Source of the DNA: Pseudomonas sp. PD9R
GTDB lineage: Bacteria > Pseudomonadota > Gammaproteobacteria > Pseudomonadales > Pseudomonadaceae
Assembly: GCF_019200975.1 (NCBI RefSeq)
Contig: NZ_JAHTMR010000006.1
Span: 124,001-188,000 of the forward strand
Direction of reading: 5' to 3'
DNA length: 64,000 nucleotides
Below the pieces are notes generated by a model, which saw only the letters and a list, made by a program, of their open reading frames with translations, made no database searches and was not told the origin of the DNA. Position 1 is the stretch's first letter. Each line of letters starts with the position of its first letter. Below are positions 36,719-44,684 of this stretch, piece after piece. The translations under genes were made by a program, and so were the position numbers.

Positions 36719-39235
36719 ATGATTTCTTTGCCGATTGATGAAGTTTTACCTGCCCTGCGTGAAGCCCTCGCTACACGCCACGAAGCCGTGCTCGAAGCAC
36801 CGCCCGGTGCCGGTAAAACCACCCGCGTACCACTGGCCCTGCTCAACGAGCCCTGGCTGGCCGGGCAGACCATCCTGATGCTCGAACCCCGCCGGTTGGC
36901 GGCGCGGGCGGCGGCGGAGCGTCTGGCCAGTGAACTGGGCGAGAAAGTCGGTGAAACCGTGGGTTATCGCATTCGGCTCGACAGCAAGGTCGGTCCCAAT
37001 ACCCGCATCGAAGTGGTCACCGAAGGCATTCTCACCCGGCGCTTGCAGGACGATCCTGCGCTGGACGGCGTGGGTTTGCTGATCTTCGACGAGTTCCACG
37101 AACGCAGCCTCGACGCCGATCTGGCGCTGGCCCTGAGCCTGAATGGCCGGGAACTGTTCCGCGACGATCAACCGCTGAAAATCCTGTTGATGTCGGCAAC
37201 CCTGGAAGGCGAACGCCTGGCCGGGTTGCTCGACGATGCGCCGATCCTGCGCAGCGAAGGTCGCATGTACCCGGTGGCGATGCGCTGGGGCCGGCCGTTC
37301 CAGGCAGGCGAGTTCATCGAACCGCGTCTGGTGCAAACCATTCTTGAAGCCTTGAACGATGAAACCGGCAGCGTGCTGGTGTTCTTGCCGGGGCAGGCGG
37401 AAATCCGTCGCGTCCATCAACAACTGGCCGATGCACTGGGGGATAACACGCAGGTGTTGCTCTGCCCGTTGCACGGTGAACTTGACCTGGCCGCGCAGCG
37501 TGCCGCGATTGACCCGGCACCAACAGGCAAACGCAAAGTGGTGCTGGCCACCAACATCGCCGAAACCAGTCTGACCATCGACGGTGTGCGCGTGGTGATC
37601 GATGCCGGGTTGGCGCGGGTGCCGCGTTTCGACCCCGGCAGCGGCATGACCCGCCTCGACACCCAGCGCATTTCCAAGGCCAGTGCCACTCAGCGCGCAG
37701 GCCGGGCCGGGCGATTGGAACCCGGCGTGTGTTATCGCCTGTGGTCGCAGGATCAGCACGAGCAATTGGCCGCTTATGGCAGTGCGGAAATTCTCTCGGC
37801 AGACCTCGCCGGTTTAGCCTTGCAACTTGGTCGTTGGGGGGTGACGCCCGGGCAACTGGTCTGGCTCGATGTGCCACCCGCCGCAGCCTATGCACAGGCG
37901 CAGGATCTGCTCGAACGTCTGGGCGCGTTGGAGGGTGACGCGTTGACCCGACATGGTCAGGCCATGGCCGAATTGCCGGCGCATCCGCGGATCGCTCATT
38001 TGCTGCTGCGCGGGCAGGCGCTCGGCCTGGCGGACATGGCTTGCGATGTCGCGGCGTTGCTCGGTGAGCGCGATATCCTGCGCGGTGCCGGGGCGGATTT
38101 GCACAGCCGGCTGGTGCTGTTGTCCGGCGAAGAGCGGGCCGCTCGCGGTGCGCAGGGCGGAGTGCAGCGTGCCCGGCAACTGGCGCGGCAATATCGTGGT
38201 TACCTGCGTGGCAAAGCGTCAGAGCCGGTCGGTGATCCTGATCACCCTCGCTGGCTGGGCGCACTGCTGGCATTGGCGTATCCCGACCGCGTCGCCCAGC
38301 AACGCCGGGCCGGTGGTGCCGAGTACCGCCTGGCTAATGGTCGCGCGGCCCTGTTCGCCGAAGCGGACAGCCTGATGAAACAAGCGTGGTTGGTGATTGC
38401 CGATCTCGGCAGTCGTCAGGGCCAGCGTGAAGAACGAATTTATCTGGCGGCGGATTTCGATCCGGCGTTGTTTGATTCAGTGTTGGCCGAACAGGTGCGC
38501 TGCGTCGATCAACTGGATTGGGACGAGCGCGAAGGCGTATTGCGTGCCGAGCGACAGCGCAAGGTCGGCGAGCTGATCCTCAGCCGCGAACCGCTGACCG
38601 GGCTGGATGAAACGGCCCGCAGTCAGGCGCTGGTCAATCTGGTACGGCGCAAAGGTCTCGAGCTGTTGCCGTGGACGCCGGAACTGCGTCAGTGGCAGGC
38701 ACGGGTCGCGTTGTTGCGTCAGCTGGATCTGGGCGGCAAGGGCGAAAGCGAATGGCCGGATGTCAGCGACGTCGCGTTGCTGAAAAACCTTGAAGACTGG
38801 CTGATGCCGTATCTGGGCAAAGTCTCGCGGCTCAGCCATTTCGCCAATCTCGACCTGTCGAGCATCGTCCATAACCTGCTGCCGTGGCCGCTACCGCAGC
38901 GGCTCGATGAGTGGGCTCCGCATCATTTGAGCGTGCCGTCGGGGTCATCGATTCGTCTGGATTACAGTGAGCAGCCACCGATTCTGGCGGTGCGTTTGCA
39001 GGAACTGTTTGGCCTGGCCGAGACCCCGCGCATTGCCGGCGGCCGGCAAGTGGTCAAGTTGCATCTGTTGTCACCGGCGCGGCGGCCCGTGCAGGTGACC
39101 CAGGATCTGGCGAACTTCTGGCGCAGCACCTACGCCGAGGTGAAGAAGGATTTGAAGGGGCGTTATCCAAAGCATTACTGGCCGGATGATCCGCTAGTGG
39201 CCGAAGCAACCGCGCGGATCAAACCGCGCAAGTGA
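36719..39235 (+). CDS. hrpB: ATP-dependent helicase HrpB
   Basis: HrpB is a DExH-box helicase of the DEAH/RHA group. The 838-residue protein shows Walker A APPGAGKTTRVP (motif I), IFDEFHERSLDADLAL (motif II as DEFH), SATLEG (III), ETSLTI and the QRAGRAGR motif VI, followed by the HA2 and HrpB C-terminal domains. In Xanthomonas citri a relative affects mRNA maturation and adhesion; in Pseudomonas the RNA targets are not known to me. I used ATG 36719 rather than the TTG at 36707. Confidence 0.95.
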   Translation: MISLPIDEVLPALREALATRHEAVLEAPPGAGKTTRVPLALLNEPWLAGQTILMLEPRRLAARAAAERLASELGEKVGETVGYRIRLDSKVGPNTRIEVVTEGILTRRLQDDPALDGVGLLIFDEFHERSLDADLALALSLNGRELFRDDQPLKILLMSATLEGERLAGLLDDAPILRSEGRMYPVAMRWGRPFQAGEFIEPRLVQTILEALNDETGSVLVFLPGQAEIRRVHQQLADALGDNTQVLLCPLHGELDLAAQRAAIDPAPTGKRKVVLATNIAETSLTIDGVRVVIDAGLARVPRFDPGSGMTRLDTQRISKASATQRAGRAGRLEPGVCYRLWSQDQHEQLAAYGSAEILSADLAGLALQLGRWGVTPGQLVWLDVPPAAAYAQAQDLLERLGALEGDALTRHGQAMAELPAHPRIAHLLLRGQALGLADMACDVAALLGERDILRGAGADLHSRLVLLSGEERAARGAQGGVQRARQLARQYRGYLRGKASEPVGDPDHPRWLGALLALAYPDRVAQQRRAGGAEYRLANGRAALFAEADSLMKQAWLVIADLGSRQGQREERIYLAADFDPALFDSVLAEQVRCVDQLDWDEREGVLRAERQRKVGELILSREPLTGLDETARSQALVNLVRRKGLELLPWTPELRQWQARVALLRQLDLGGKGESEWPDVSDVALLKNLEDWLMPYLGKVSRLSHFANLDLSSIVHNLLPWPLPQRLDEWAPHHLSVPSGSSIRLDYSEQPPILAVRLQELFGLAETPRIAGGRQVVKLHLLSPARRPVQVTQDLANFWRSTYAEVKKDLKGRYPKHYWPDDPLVAEATARIKPRK

Positions 39236-39256
39236 TGATGGTCGATAAATAACCCC

Positions 39257-39337
39257 TGTAGGAGTTGCCGCAGGCTGCGATCTTTTGATCTTGAAAAATC
39301 AGGATCAAAAGATCGCAGCCTGCGGCAGCTCCTACAT
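39257..39337. repeat. REP pair, family A1, ends outward
   Basis: TGTAGGAGTTGCCGCAGGC opens on the left and the inverse closes on the right, with GATCTTTTGATC facing GATCAAAAGATC in the centre. It lies between converging hrpB and the phosphatase-fold gene. Confidence 0.87.
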
Positions 39338-39338
39338 T

Positions 39339-40418
39339 CTATGGCGCGGCGGGGAGCAGGAATCGGGCGATCACGGGAAGGTGATCGGAGATGCGCAACG
39401 TATCGTCCTGCCGCACCATCGCCTCAACCCGTTTGATCCGTGGGCTGTAAAACAGGTAATCCACCGTCCGGTCCGGACCATTCACGCCCGGATCGTTCGG
39501 GTAATGGGTCAACCAACGCGCACGGTCGATGCCGCCGGCTTCGTTGTTGCTGGGGATCATCGGATATTTGTCCCACAGCACATGCAGTGCGCTGTCGGCG
39601 GAGTAAGGGGTGCGTTGCTCGCTGGGCAGGCGCTGGTATTGCCCTAACGGCAACAGATTGAAGTCGCCGCCGATCAGCCACGGCGTGCCACGGCTTTCGA
39701 ACTTGTCTAGGGTTTTGGCCACCGCCGAAATTTGCGCTTGCAGGGTATCGTCCGGTTGAGTCGCGCGGTCGAGGTGGGTGTTGAGCACGGCCATCTGGCC
39801 GCCGTCGCTCAACGGCAGGTAGGTGATCAACAAAGCGTTTTTCGGTTTGAACTGGCGGCTGATCAGGTTGACCTGTTCGACCGGCAGTTGCAGGCGCTCG
39901 GCGTGTTCGATTTCGTAGCGGCTCAGGGTTGCCAGTTGCCGGCCAACGCTGCCGAAGATGTGCGGATCAGGTACGAAGTCGGCTTTCCAGTCGAAGGCTT
40001 GGGCACTGCACGGATACAGGTCGGCGACCCGTTCTTGCAGCAGTTTGAGCTGGTTCTGGTAGTGGCTGGCCTTGGCGTCGCTATTGAGTTCCTGCAGCAG
40101 CACGATGTCCGGTTGCTCGTCGCGAATCACCCGCGCCACTTCATCGAGGCTGAAAGCCATGTCTTCGGGGGTGGGGGATTCGTCGGAGCCGGTGGCCAGG
40201 TCATCCCAAAACACATAGCGCTTGCCCGCCAGGTACTGGACGTTCCAGGTCATCACCTTCAGTGCCTGGCCTGGGACCAATGACGGTGCCTGAGCGGTGC
40301 AACTGACGGGCAGCGCTTCTTTGGCTTCGGGGTGCCAGGTCAGGCTGTAGATCATCGCGCCTGTCAGGCCGATCACGATCAACAATCCCAGCAAGGCGTA
40401 GCGCAGTAATCGGGTCAT
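39339..40418 (-). CDS. Endonuclease/exonuclease/phosphatase family protein
   Basis: The 359-residue protein has an N-terminal membrane helix (LLRYALLGLLIVIGLTGAMIY) and an EEP (DNase I-like) domain: MTWNVQYLAG, the metal Glu in VLLQELNSD, GGDFNLLP and SDHLPVIARF. The active site is complete, so it is likely a phosphodiesterase or phosphatase facing the periplasm. The substrate may be a nucleic acid, lipid or inositol phosphate; the sequence does not decide. I used ATG 40418, which begins just before the membrane helix. Confidence 0.87.
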   Translation of the reverse strand: MTRLLRYALLGLLIVIGLTGAMIYSLTWHPEAKEALPVSCTAQAPSLVPGQALKVMTWNVQYLAGKRYVFWDDLATGSDESPTPEDMAFSLDEVARVIRDEQPDIVLLQELNSDAKASHYQNQLKLLQERVADLYPCSAQAFDWKADFVPDPHIFGSVGRQLATLSRYEIEHAERLQLPVEQVNLISRQFKPKNALLITYLPLSDGGQMAVLNTHLDRATQPDDTLQAQISAVAKTLDKFESRGTPWLIGGDFNLLPLGQYQRLPSEQRTPYSADSALHVLWDKYPMIPSNNEAGGIDRARWLTHYPNDPGVNGPDRTVDYLFYSPRIKRVEAMVRQDDTLRISDHLPVIARFLLPAAP

Positions 40419-40484
40419 GTCTCGGCTTATAGCGTTACGAAAAATGACCCTGAGCATACCCGACTGACGGACGGTCGCACACGG

Positions 40485-41159
40485 TTAGCGTGCCCCATCG
40501 ATTTTTGCCGGTGCATCGCCGATCAGCATGAACAGGCGGAACAACACCACGCTGGTGAACAGTTGCAGGAAGCTGTGCGCACTGTCGATCAATACCGAGA
40601 TCACTGGGTTCTGCGGCTCGGGGTACACCGCCAGCGTTGCCCCCTTGAGCAGCCACAACGGCCCCATCACACACAGAATGCACACCAGAATGCGCATGAA
40701 ATGACCGCGGGTCAGGCGCAGGCTTTCCTTCATCGCCGCTAGTGGGGCCAGGCCGCGCAGCACCAGCAGGTACTCGCCGAATGCCAGGGTCACCATCAGG
40801 TAGATGCCCGGCAGGAAATACAGCGACAAACCGAGCAGGATCAACAAGGTGTTCAGGGCGGTCAGCAGGGCGAAGCGCGGCCAGAGGTAGGCAGCCCGCG
40901 ACAGCAGCTCTCGGTTGCTCGGCGATTCGCCACGACTGCGGGAATCAAGAAACAGAATCAGCGCGGCGGTGTACAGCGGATAAACCAGCAAGCCGACGAT
41001 CACACTGATGCCGGGGAAACTGTCCGGTTCGGTGGTGTGGTCGACCACTTGTTGCAACAGGGCTTCGACGATCACCAGCGGCAGGCACAGCTGCACGATC
41101 TGGCCCAGATTGCGCTTGAAGAAATACAGGGAGTCACGCAGTACATCGAACGGATTCAT
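40485..41159 (-). CDS. YciC family inner-membrane protein (UPF0259)
   Basis: The 224-residue product has about six hydrophobic helices and matches the YciC/UPF0259 family, with MNPFDVLRDSLYFFKRNL at the start and the central LPGIYLMVTLAFGEYLLVL. The function of the family is unknown. It is separated from the EEP gene by 66 bases on the same strand and is divergent from the DUF2076 gene; a 17-bp palindrome lies between the two starts. Confidence 0.87.
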   Translation of the reverse strand: MNPFDVLRDSLYFFKRNLGQIVQLCLPLVIVEALLQQVVDHTTEPDSFPGISVIVGLLVYPLYTAALILFLDSRSRGESPSNRELLSRAAYLWPRFALLTALNTLLILLGLSLYFLPGIYLMVTLAFGEYLLVLRGLAPLAAMKESLRLTRGHFMRILVCILCVMGPLWLLKGATLAVYPEPQNPVISVLIDSAHSFLQLFTSVVLFRLFMLIGDAPAKIDGAR

Positions 41160-41246
41160 CAGTCGGTATCGCTGGTCATAAGCAGTGACACACTGTAACC
41201 GAACCTATACCGACACAAGCAAACGTAAACGTTCGGTAAAGGTCAT

Positions 41247-41263
41247 TGAAACAACTTGTTTCA
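41247..41263. promoter_or_regulatory. Perfect 17-bp palindrome, candidate operator
   Basis: TGAAACA and TGTTTCA flank ACT, giving perfect symmetry, 75 bases before the DUF2076 start and 88 before the YciC-family start. It does not match the Anr or Fur consensus. No regulator gene lies next to it. Confidence 0.45.
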
Positions 41264-41337
41264 GCCTCCATTAAGGTCGAGCACCTTATCCTCAGTGGAC
41301 GAAGGCAACGATTTTCCCGGCAATCTACGAGGTCGCC

Positions 41338-42114
41338 ATGAACAGCGAAGAGCAAACCCTGATCGATGGACTGTTTTCCCGGCTGCAACAGGCCGAAACG
41401 GACTCAGCCCCGCGCGACGCCCAGGCCGAGGCGCGGATCAAGGAACACCTGACGCGCCAACCGGCGGCAGGTTATTTCATGACCCAGGCGATTCTGGTGC
41501 AAGAGGCGGCAATCAAGAGCCTCGACGAACAGAACAAACAGCTGACCCAGCAAGTTCAGCAGTTGCAGGCCGAACTGCAACAGGCCAAGGCGCAGACGGC
41601 TGCTCCGGCGCCGAGCAGCGGCGGATTCCTGTCGAGCATTTTCGGTGGCAGCAGTCGTGATCCACAGCCTGCACCCAGTCAAAGCGCGCCGGCGTCGAGC
41701 GGTGGCGGCTGGCGTGAGCCGGGGCGATCATCGTTCAATTCGCAACCACCACAGCAGAACTACGCTGCCCCGCCACAGCAGAATTACGCACCACAACAAA
41801 CGGCCCCGGCTCCGGCAGCGGGCAGCAGCTTTCTCGGCGGCGCGCTGAAAACCGCAGCTGGCGTAGCGGGTGGCGTAATGCTGGCGCAAGGCATCAGCAG
41901 CCTGTTTCATCACAATCAGCAACCGCAAGAAATCGTCGAAGTGATCAAGGAAGAGCCGGCCCAGGTCAACGACCAGGGTAACAATGGCTGGGGCGATGAC
42001 CAGCGCATGGCCGGTAATGATTCCTACGGCAATGATCAGGGCGGTTTTACCGACACCGACTACAACGATGACAGCTCATGGCTCTTCGGCGGCGACGACG
42101 ACTCCTTCGTCTGA
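41338..42114 (+). CDS. DUF2076 family protein
   Basis: The 258-residue product matches DUF2076: MNSEEQTLIDGLFSRLQQAE at the start, a coiled coil (about 55-85, LDEQNKQLTQQVQQLQAEL), a low-complexity Gln/Pro/Ser region (about 85-165), and a Gly/Ala-rich hydrophobic stretch (FLGGALKTAAGVAGGVMLAQGI) that resembles an amphipathic insertion segment. The C-terminus is very acidic with many Asp and Asn residues. No signal peptide is visible. Function unknown; related proteins have been called periplasmic ligand-binding sensors, which the sequence does not clearly support. Confidence 0.8.
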   Translation: MNSEEQTLIDGLFSRLQQAETDSAPRDAQAEARIKEHLTRQPAAGYFMTQAILVQEAAIKSLDEQNKQLTQQVQQLQAELQQAKAQTAAPAPSSGGFLSSIFGGSSRDPQPAPSQSAPASSGGGWREPGRSSFNSQPPQQNYAAPPQQNYAPQQTAPAPAAGSSFLGGALKTAAGVAGGVMLAQGISSLFHHNQQPQEIVEVIKEEPAQVNDQGNNGWGDDQRMAGNDSYGNDQGGFTDTDYNDDSSWLFGGDDDSFV

Positions 42115-42120
42115 TACATC

Positions 42121-42150
42121 CGTGGCAAGGGAGCTTGCTCCCTTGCCACG
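42121..42150. repeat. Perfect 30-bp palindrome, family C
   Basis: A 14-bp stem (CGTGGCAAGGGAGC and inverse) with a two-base centre, seven bases after the DUF2076 stop. The core is shared with the larger repeat at 22361-22493. It probably acts as a transcript end. Confidence 0.85.
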
Positions 42151-42247
42151 TAGCCGATTTTTCGCGGAACCCTCCTTCAGGCTGGCATACTGGGCGACTT
42201 TTCGGGCCTGGTGCCTGATCCTGCCTGTGTGCTGATGAGGGTGTCCG

Positions 42248-42727
42248 GTGAAAAAAATCGCAGTGTTCGCCGATGTCCAGAACCTCTATTACACCGTGCG
42301 TCAGGCTTACGGTTGCCACTTCAACTATGCCGCGCTGTGGGCTGAAATCAGCAAACAGGGGCAGATCGTCGAGGCCTACGCCTACGCCATCGATCGTGGC
42401 GACAGCAAACAGCAGCAGTTCCAGCAGATCCTGCGCAACCTCGGTTTCACCGTGAAGCTCAAGCCTTACATCCAGCGCAGCGACGGCTCGGCCAAGGGCG
42501 ACTGGGACGTGGGCATCACCCTCGACATCATGGACGCTGCCGACCATGTCGACGAAGTGGTGCTGGCCTCCGGCGACGGTGATTTCGACATGCTGCTGGA
42601 GCGCATCATCAGCAAGCACGGCGTGCAGGCGGTGGCCTACGGCGTACCGGGGCTGACCGCCAACTCGCTGATCCGCGCCGCCAGCCGCTACGTGCCGATC
42701 GAAGGCGCGTTGCTGCTCAAGAATTGA
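42248..42727 (+). CDS. NYN domain (LabA/DUF88) protein, putative RNase
   Basis: The 159-residue protein is a stand-alone NYN domain of the PIN-like nuclease fold. Conserved acidic residues are in VFADVQNLYY, AIDRGDSKQ, KGDWDVGITLDIMD and ASGDGDFDMLLERI, so the metal site looks complete. NYN proteins are predicted RNases. The start is a GTG at 42248 with GAGGGTG upstream; no in-frame ATG gives a full domain. It is followed 22 bases later by an exonuclease gene, and the two may form a nucleic-acid processing pair. Confidence 0.87.
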   Translation: MKKIAVFADVQNLYYTVRQAYGCHFNYAALWAEISKQGQIVEAYAYAIDRGDSKQQQFQQILRNLGFTVKLKPYIQRSDGSAKGDWDVGITLDIMDAADHVDEVVLASGDGDFDMLLERIISKHGVQAVAYGVPGLTANSLIRAASRYVPIEGALLLKN

Positions 42728-42749
42728 TTTTTACGGAGTTGAAACAGGT

Positions 42750-43361
42750 TTGGAACGCATAGCAGTCATCGACTTTGAAACCACCGGGATCTCGCCGAGC
42801 AGCAGCTGCAGGGCCACGGAAATTGCCGTGGTGATCCTCGAACAGGGGCGCATCGTCGAGCGTTACCAGAGCCTGATGAATGCCGGCGTACGCGTCCCGG
42901 CCTTCATCGAACAACTCACCGGCATCAGCAACGCCATGCTGCGCACCGCGCCCTCGGCTGAAACGGTGATGAACGAGGTCAACGAATTCGTCGGCACCAC
43001 ACCGTTACTGGCGCATAACGCGGCGTTCGACCAGAAATTCTGGGACTTCGAGCTGGGGCGGATCAAACGCACACGCTTGCAGAATTTTGCCTGCTCGCTG
43101 CTGCTGGCACGACGCCTGATGCCTGCCGCGCCGAACCACAAACTCGGCACCCTCACCACCTTCGCCAACCTGCCCCATACCGGCAAGGCTCACCGGGCCA
43201 TGGCCGATGCCGAAATGGCTGCCAACCTGACGACTCACCTGGCTGAAGAGTTGCGTCAGAAGCATGGCTTGCGCGAGCTGTCTCATGATTTGCTGTGCAA
43301 GTTGCAAAAAGTGCCGGCGGCGAAGGTCAATGAGCATCTCAAGCGCCATCGCGGGTTCTAG
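42750..43361 (+). CDS. DnaQ-like 3'-5' exonuclease (DEDDh)
   Basis: The 203-residue protein has the three exonuclease motifs: IDFETTGISP (Exo I, Asp and Glu), AHNAAFDQKFWDFE (Exo II), and HRAMADAEM (Exo IIIh with His and Asp). The fold is that of PolC/DnaQ proofreading domains, but no polymerase contacts are visible, so it may act on RNA or DNA ends. The start is TTG at 42750 with GGAG 11 bases upstream. It follows the NYN gene closely and is probably in the same operon. Its 3' end faces a long repeat block. Confidence 0.9.
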   Translation: MERIAVIDFETTGISPSSSCRATEIAVVILEQGRIVERYQSLMNAGVRVPAFIEQLTGISNAMLRTAPSAETVMNEVNEFVGTTPLLAHNAAFDQKFWDFELGRIKRTRLQNFACSLLLARRLMPAAPNHKLGTLTTFANLPHTGKAHRAMADAEMAANLTTHLAEELRQKHGLRELSHDLLCKLQKVPAAKVNEHLKRHRGF

Positions 43362-43370
43362 CGGCAACCT

Positions 43371-43402
43371 GTAGGTCTGTAGGTCTGTAGGTCTGTAGGT
43401 CT
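43371..43402. repeat. Octamer tandem repeat, left flank
   Basis: Four full copies of GTAGGTCT, then a partial GTAGG that belongs to the REP arm. The unit resembles the TGTAGG end of the REP, suggesting slippage from the REP edge. Confidence 0.93.
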
Positions 43403-43497
43403 GTAGGAGCTGCCGAGTGAAACGAGGCTGCGATCTTTTGATTTTTAAGATCAAAGTCAAAAGATCGCAGCCTCGTTTCACTCGACAGCTCCTACAG
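43403..43497. repeat. REP pair, family A2, ends outward
   Basis: GTAGGAGCTGCCGAGTGAAA opens and the inverse closes (TTTCACTCGACAGCTCCTAC), with one mismatch (CCGAG against CGACAG). GATCTTTTGAT faces inward. Confidence 0.88.
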
Positions 43498-43534
43498 TCA
43501 TGCAGTCATGCAGTCATGCAGTCATGAAAAATGA
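43495..43534. repeat. Octamer tandem repeat, right flank
   Basis: Five copies of CAGTCATG follow the right REP arm; the first begins inside the CTACAG end. The unit differs from the left-flank octamer, so the two arrays arose separately. Confidence 0.93.
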
Positions 43535-43677
43535 GCGACTTTCGAAAGCACGGTTTATAGCGTTGAACTCCGTGTCTTGAAAAGTGTACGGCCGCTTTAA
43601 ACAGGTTTTGTAACTTATTTTCCGGTGTCAGCCTTTCTAGAATAGCCGTTCACTTGTCTTGCCTGTGAGCTGCCCCG

Positions 43678-44607
43678 ATGTCTGGCCTTCGTCGCTTTCC
43701 CTTACCGTTGATCGCTGCCTTTTTCGCCTTGTACGTGATTTGGGGCTCGACCTACCTGGTGATCCGCATCGGCGTGGAGTACTGGCCGCCACTGCTGCTC
43801 GCGGGTATTCGCTTCGTGATCGCCGGTTCATTGATGTACGCCTTCCTGCGCTGGCGCGGGGCACCGGCACCGACGTGGGCGCAATGGAAAGCCGCCGGGA
43901 TCATCGGCGTGTTGCTGCTGGCGTGCGGCAACGGCGCGGTTAGTGTGGCCGAGCACACCGGAGTGGCCTCTGGCGTTGCCGCGCTGGCGGTGGCGACGGT
44001 GCCGCTGTTTACCTTGCTCTTCGGATATTTCTGGGGCGCACGTAATACCCGTCTCGAATGGGCCGGGATTGCACTCGGGCTGATCGGCATTGGCATGCTC
44101 AACCTCGGTTCCAACCTGCAATCGAGTCCGCTGGGCGCTGCGTTGCTGATATTTGCCGCCGCCACTTGGGCCTTCGGCTCGGTGTGGAGCAAACACTTGC
44201 CGTTGCCCCAAGGCGCAATGGCCAGTGCCGTGGAAATGCTGGTGGGTGGCGTGGTGTTGCTGATTGGCAGCGCAGTCAGCGGCGAACACCTGGAAAAGAT
44301 GCCGCCGATTGAAGGCTGGGCCGCACTGGCGTACTTGACCGTGTTCGGTTCGATCATCGCGTTCAACGCTTACATGTACCTGCTGAAGCATGTGCGGCCG
44401 GCAGCGGCCACCAGTTATGCCTACGTCAACCCGGCGGTGGCGGTGCTGCTGGGCATCGTGTTTGTTGGCGAGACGATTGGCATCGAGGAAGCACTGGCCA
44501 TGTTGGTGATCATCAGCGCCGTGGTACTGATCGGCTTGCCGCAATGGCGCCGCAAGCCAGAACGGCCGGTGGTCAAGTCAGTGCCAACAGAATCCCGTGT
44601 GAATTAG
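43678..44607 (+). CDS. YedA-like DMT/EamA family exporter
   Basis: The 309-residue membrane protein has ten hydrophobic helices in two EamA halves. The start IAAFFALYVIWGSTYLVIRIGVE resembles E. coli YedA and other drug/metabolite transporters; the second half holds VFGSIIAFNAYMYLLKHVRP and ATSYAYVNPAVAVLLG. The substrate is unknown; amino acids or amphipathic metabolites are possible. It is followed 77 bases later by rhlE but probably has its own promoter. Confidence 0.88.
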   Translation: MSGLRRFPLPLIAAFFALYVIWGSTYLVIRIGVEYWPPLLLAGIRFVIAGSLMYAFLRWRGAPAPTWAQWKAAGIIGVLLLACGNGAVSVAEHTGVASGVAALAVATVPLFTLLFGYFWGARNTRLEWAGIALGLIGIGMLNLGSNLQSSPLGAALLIFAAATWAFGSVWSKHLPLPQGAMASAVEMLVGGVVLLIGSAVSGEHLEKMPPIEGWAALAYLTVFGSIIAFNAYMYLLKHVRPAAATSYAYVNPAVAVLLGIVFVGETIGIEEALAMLVIISAVVLIGLPQWRRKPERPVVKSVPTESRVN

Positions 44608-44684
44608 GGTAAACTGCGCGCCATTGCATCTTGTTTTGCACACTCGTTTTGCACAATCGCGCTGAATTTCCCTACGGTATTCCC

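Larger units (their letters stand above)
43362..43677. other. Intergenic region filled by a REP block
   Basis: These 316 bases hold a family A2 REP pair flanked by octamer tandem repeats on both sides (separate entries), then about 140 bases with no gene. The promoter of the YedA-like transporter is probably in the AT-richer stretch at 43540-43650. Confidence 0.7.

Noticed and set aside
43371..43534. CRISPR-like spaced repeat
   Set aside because: Units are 8 bp, directly tandem without spacers, and no cas gene is near.
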